9,019 bases of DNA from JAYVIQ01 sp043770215 (GTDB taxonomy: Bacteria > Bacteroidota > Bacteroidia > Cytophagales > JAAEPT01): NCBI GenBank assembly GCA_043770215.1, contig JAYVIQ010000107.1, forward strand, positions 1 to 9,019, read 5' to 3'. A program made the position numbers and the translations under genes. The notes beneath the pieces were generated by a model, which worked only from the letters and a program-made list of their open reading frames with translations, searched no databases and was not told the origin of the DNA. Positions 6,881 to 9,019 of the stretch are shown here, in pieces (position 1 is the stretch's first letter; every line of letters starts with the position of its first letter).

Positions 6881-7962
6881 CTTTCTCTACTTCTTATGCT
6901 GATATCTTAAAAAAAATAGATACAATAGATCCTATAAAATACGGATATACAAGAAATTACTTAACCGGATCTGTTACGTATTTATCTCCCTATATATCTA
7001 GGGGAATAATAAGCACAAAACAAGTTAAAGATACTCTTTTACAGAAAGGATTTCCTCATCAAAAGATAGAAAAATTTTTGCAAGAGCTTGCTTGGAGAGA
7101 CTATTGGCAGCAGATATGGATAAGCAAAAAAGAACATATAAATACAGACCTTAAAAACAAACAAACAAAAGTAAGCTACCATGATGGTATGCCTACATCT
7201 ATTTTAGAAGCTTCTACAGGAATAGAAGCTATAGATAAAGCTATAAAAGAATTTTATAGTACAGGATACTTGCACAATCATCTTCGTATGTACCTTGCTT
7301 CTATTATTTGTAATGTTGGACAATATGCTTGGCAAAAGCCTGCACAATGGATGTATTACCATCTTTTAGACGCAGACTGGGCTAGCAATGCGCTTAGCTG
7401 GCAATGGGTGTGTGGTGCTAATAGCAACAAGCTTTATTATGCAAACCAAGAAAACATAAACAAATACTGTAACAGTCATCAAAAAAATACTTTTTTAGAT
7501 GTAAGTTATGAAGAGTTAGCTCAAGCAGATATACCAAACAAACTACAAAGGCAGAGCAATGAACTTCTCTTTACTACCTTACCAAGTTCTGATAACGTAC
7601 TAATAGACAATAATATACCTACCATAATCTATAATTTTTATAATCTAGATCCTAATTGGAAACAAGATATAAATGCCAATAGAATACTATTGCTAGAACC
7701 TTCTATCTTTGAAAAATACCCTGTATCAGAAAAAAGCATAGACTTCTGTATCCAATTTTCGAAAGAAAATATTCCTAATGTTCAAGTAATGGTTGCTGAG
7801 TTTAATGATTTACAAACAAAAGTTAAAAACACAATTTTTTTCAAAGAGCATCCGTTAAATAAGTATTTGGGCATAGAAGAACCAAGGGATTGGATGTTTA
7901 ATGTTAAAGGTGCGTACAGCTCTTTTTTTGGTTTTTGGAAAAAATGTCAGAAAGAGCTTTAA
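6877..7962 (+). CDS. Short photolyase-like FAD-domain protein with a C-terminal alpha/beta region
   Basis: This 361-residue member of the photolyase/cryptochrome superfamily begins directly with the flavin-binding helical domain. Motifs in order are SVTYLSPYISRG (32-43), LAWRDYW (71-77), TGIEAIDKAI (114-123), TGYLHNHLRMYLAS (129-142), HLLDADWASNALSWQW (162-177, with N171 at the flavin N5-facing position) and NSNKLYYANQENINKY (182-197). The usual N-terminal antenna alpha/beta domain is absent. Instead residues of about 240-361 contain strand-helix-strand patterns (RILLLEPSIF, NVQVMVAEF, IFFKEHP) and end in SSFFGFWKKC. The electron-transfer triad of E. coli photolyase maps to Y131, W152 and W175, so the outer Trp is Tyr. 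It may repair DNA, signal light, or work with the adjacent photolyase. It overlaps both neighbours (ATGA in, TAATG out). Its substrate is unknown. Confidence 0.9.
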   Translation: MTFSTSYADILKKIDTIDPIKYGYTRNYLTGSVTYLSPYISRGIISTKQVKDTLLQKGFPHQKIEKFLQELAWRDYWQQIWISKKEHINTDLKNKQTKVSYHDGMPTSILEASTGIEAIDKAIKEFYSTGYLHNHLRMYLASIICNVGQYAWQKPAQWMYYHLLDADWASNALSWQWVCGANSNKLYYANQENINKYCNSHQKNTFLDVSYEELAQADIPNKLQRQSNELLFTTLPSSDNVLIDNNIPTIIYNFYNLDPNWKQDINANRILLLEPSIFEKYPVSEKSIDFCIQFSKENIPNVQVMVAEFNDLQTKVKNTIFFKEHPLNKYLGIEEPRDWMFNVKGAYSSFFGFWKKCQKEL

Positions 7963-9019
7963 TGACTAAGAATGAAATAAACATTGTATGGCTAAAAAGG
8001 GACATTAGAAAACAAGATCATGAGCCCCTTTACTTAGCAGAACAAGAAAATATACCCTATGTAGTTATATATGTTTTTGAACCTCATATAATAAATTACA
8101 AAGATACCTCACTTAGGCATTTACAATTTCAATACTTTTCTTTGTTAGATTTTAATAAGGAACTAAACAGTAAAACTTGTTTGGTTAATATTTTGTACGG
8201 AGAAATGATAGATATTTTTGATTATCTAATTAAAAATTTCAATGTTAGAAAGGTATTTAGCTACCAAGAAAACGGCACAAAAATCACATGGTTAAGAGAT
8301 AAATTACTGAGCAACTGTTTTCAAAAAAATAATATTATTTGGAAAGAATGCCAAAGAAATGGAGTGATTAGAGGTATAGAAAATAGAAAAGATTGGGATA
8401 AAAAGTGGTATAAAACCATATTTTCTCCTTTGATTATAAATCTATATACCACCAAATCTTTAGAGCTGAACCATCCTTTTGAGATACCAGAGGATTTTAA
8501 AAATAGATTATTGCATTATCCAAGCGTTTTTCAGCCTGCAGGAGAAACTAATGCATGGAAATATTTAAACTCTTTTCTAAAAGATAGAGGAAAATCATAC
8601 CATAAGTTTATCTCAAAACCCTCAGAAAGCAGAAAATCTTGCAGCAGATTGTCTCCTTATTTAGCTTGGGGTAATTTATCTGTTAGACAAGTTTTTCAAT
8701 ACATAAAAAAGCATCCCTCATATCCAACAAATAAATTTCCTTTTGACGGTATGCTTACAAGACTCCACTGGCATTGCCACTTTGTTCAAAAATTTGAGTG
8801 TGAATGCTCTTACGAAACTCAATGCATAAACAGAGCCTATGAATTGGTAGAGCACAGCAACAATACTACTTTTTTAAAAGCTTGGATGGAAGGCAATACG
8901 GGTTTTCCTTTAGTAGATGCCAATATGCGTTGTGTAAAACAAACAGGATGGATAAATTTCCGCATGCGGGCTATGGTTGTTTCTGTTCTTTGTTTTAATT
9001 TAGATATAGATTGGAGACT
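7962..9019 (+). CDS. Deoxyribodipyrimidine photolyase / cryptochrome family protein (3' end outside window)
   Basis: The visible 352 residues have the canonical order. An N-terminal alpha/beta antenna domain opens INIVWLKRDIR (6-16) and IPYVVIYVFEPHI, and is followed by the FAD domain: SRLSPYLAWGNLSVRQ (228-243), RLHWHCHFVQKFE (267-279), TFLKAWMEGNTGFPLVDANMR (up to 323) and TGWINFRMRAMVVS (328-341). Such enzymes use blue light and FADH- to split UV-induced pyrimidine dimers, or act as light sensors; the sequence does not decide which. W330 and W351 match two Trp of the electron-transfer triad, and the third (in the WQW motif) lies beyond the window. The start at 7962 shares TAATG with the preceding stop and places the first strand normally. 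An in-frame ATG at 7944 would add six residues. The frame is open to the window edge. Confidence 0.92.
   Translation, partial: MTKNEINIVWLKRDIRKQDHEPLYLAEQENIPYVVIYVFEPHIINYKDTSLRHLQFQYFSLLDFNKELNSKTCLVNILYGEMIDIFDYLIKNFNVRKVFSYQENGTKITWLRDKLLSNCFQKNNIIWKECQRNGVIRGIENRKDWDKKWYKTIFSPLIINLYTTKSLELNHPFEIPEDFKNRLLHYPSVFQPAGETNAWKYLNSFLKDRGKSYHKFISKPSESRKSCSRLSPYLAWGNLSVRQVFQYIKKHPSYPTNKFPFDGMLTRLHWHCHFVQKFECECSYETQCINRAYELVEHSNNTTFLKAWMEGNTGFPLVDANMRCVKQTGWINFRMRAMVVSVLCFNLDIDWR

Noticed and set aside
7944..7961. Alternative upstream ATG for the partial photolyase
   Set aside because: It is in frame but would add MSERAL before the normal first strand; the TAATG junction at 7962 and an AGAAAGAG stretch just upstream fit better. 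It cannot be fully excluded.

Overview
The window is AT-rich chromosomal DNA from a member of the Bacteroidota, most likely Flavobacteriia or a neighbouring class. The evidence is a DUF4290 gene (a family I know only from this phylum) directly upstream of murA, a MurA with the GGDKIGRR active-site loop seen in this phylum, A-rich leaders without Shine-Dalgarno sequences, and a light-response gene set of the kind found in surface-dwelling Bacteroidota. I cannot place it to genus.

Left half, minus strand (about 170-4772): a tightly packed run transcribed leftwards, in the order UvrD/PcrA-type helicase, DUF4290 protein, murA. DUF4290 and murA share a TAATG stop/start. Just past murA lies a decayed gene for a small Rieske [2Fe-2S] protein (170-455), readable only across at least two frameshifts. 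A perfect 9-bp hairpin followed by six T on the minus strand (371-398) lies inside this relic and is the best candidate terminator for the run.

Divergent spacer (4773-5314): no gene. It holds a 15-bp palindrome and the second of two diverged copies of an intergenic repeat. The first copy occupies the left end of the window (1-120), so two direct copies bracket the helicase-murA block.

Right half, plus strand (5315-9019 and beyond): SDR-family protein, SRPBCC (START/Bet v1-like) protein, DUF2805/TIGR03643 small basic protein, a short photolyase-like FAD-domain protein, and a photolyase/cryptochrome of normal domain order cut by the window edge. The last three are joined by ATGA and TAATG overlaps. 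This looks like a light-response and UV-repair operon. No photoreceptor-type regulator (for example a B12-binding MerR of the LitR/CarH type) is in view.

The most unusual points are the short photolyase-like protein, whose flavin domain is N-terminal and is followed by an alpha/beta-like region, as if the photolyase domains were permuted; the SDR protein lacking the catalytic tyrosine; the uncharacterised DUF2805 protein coupled to the photolyase genes; the Rieske relic; and the paired intergenic repeats.
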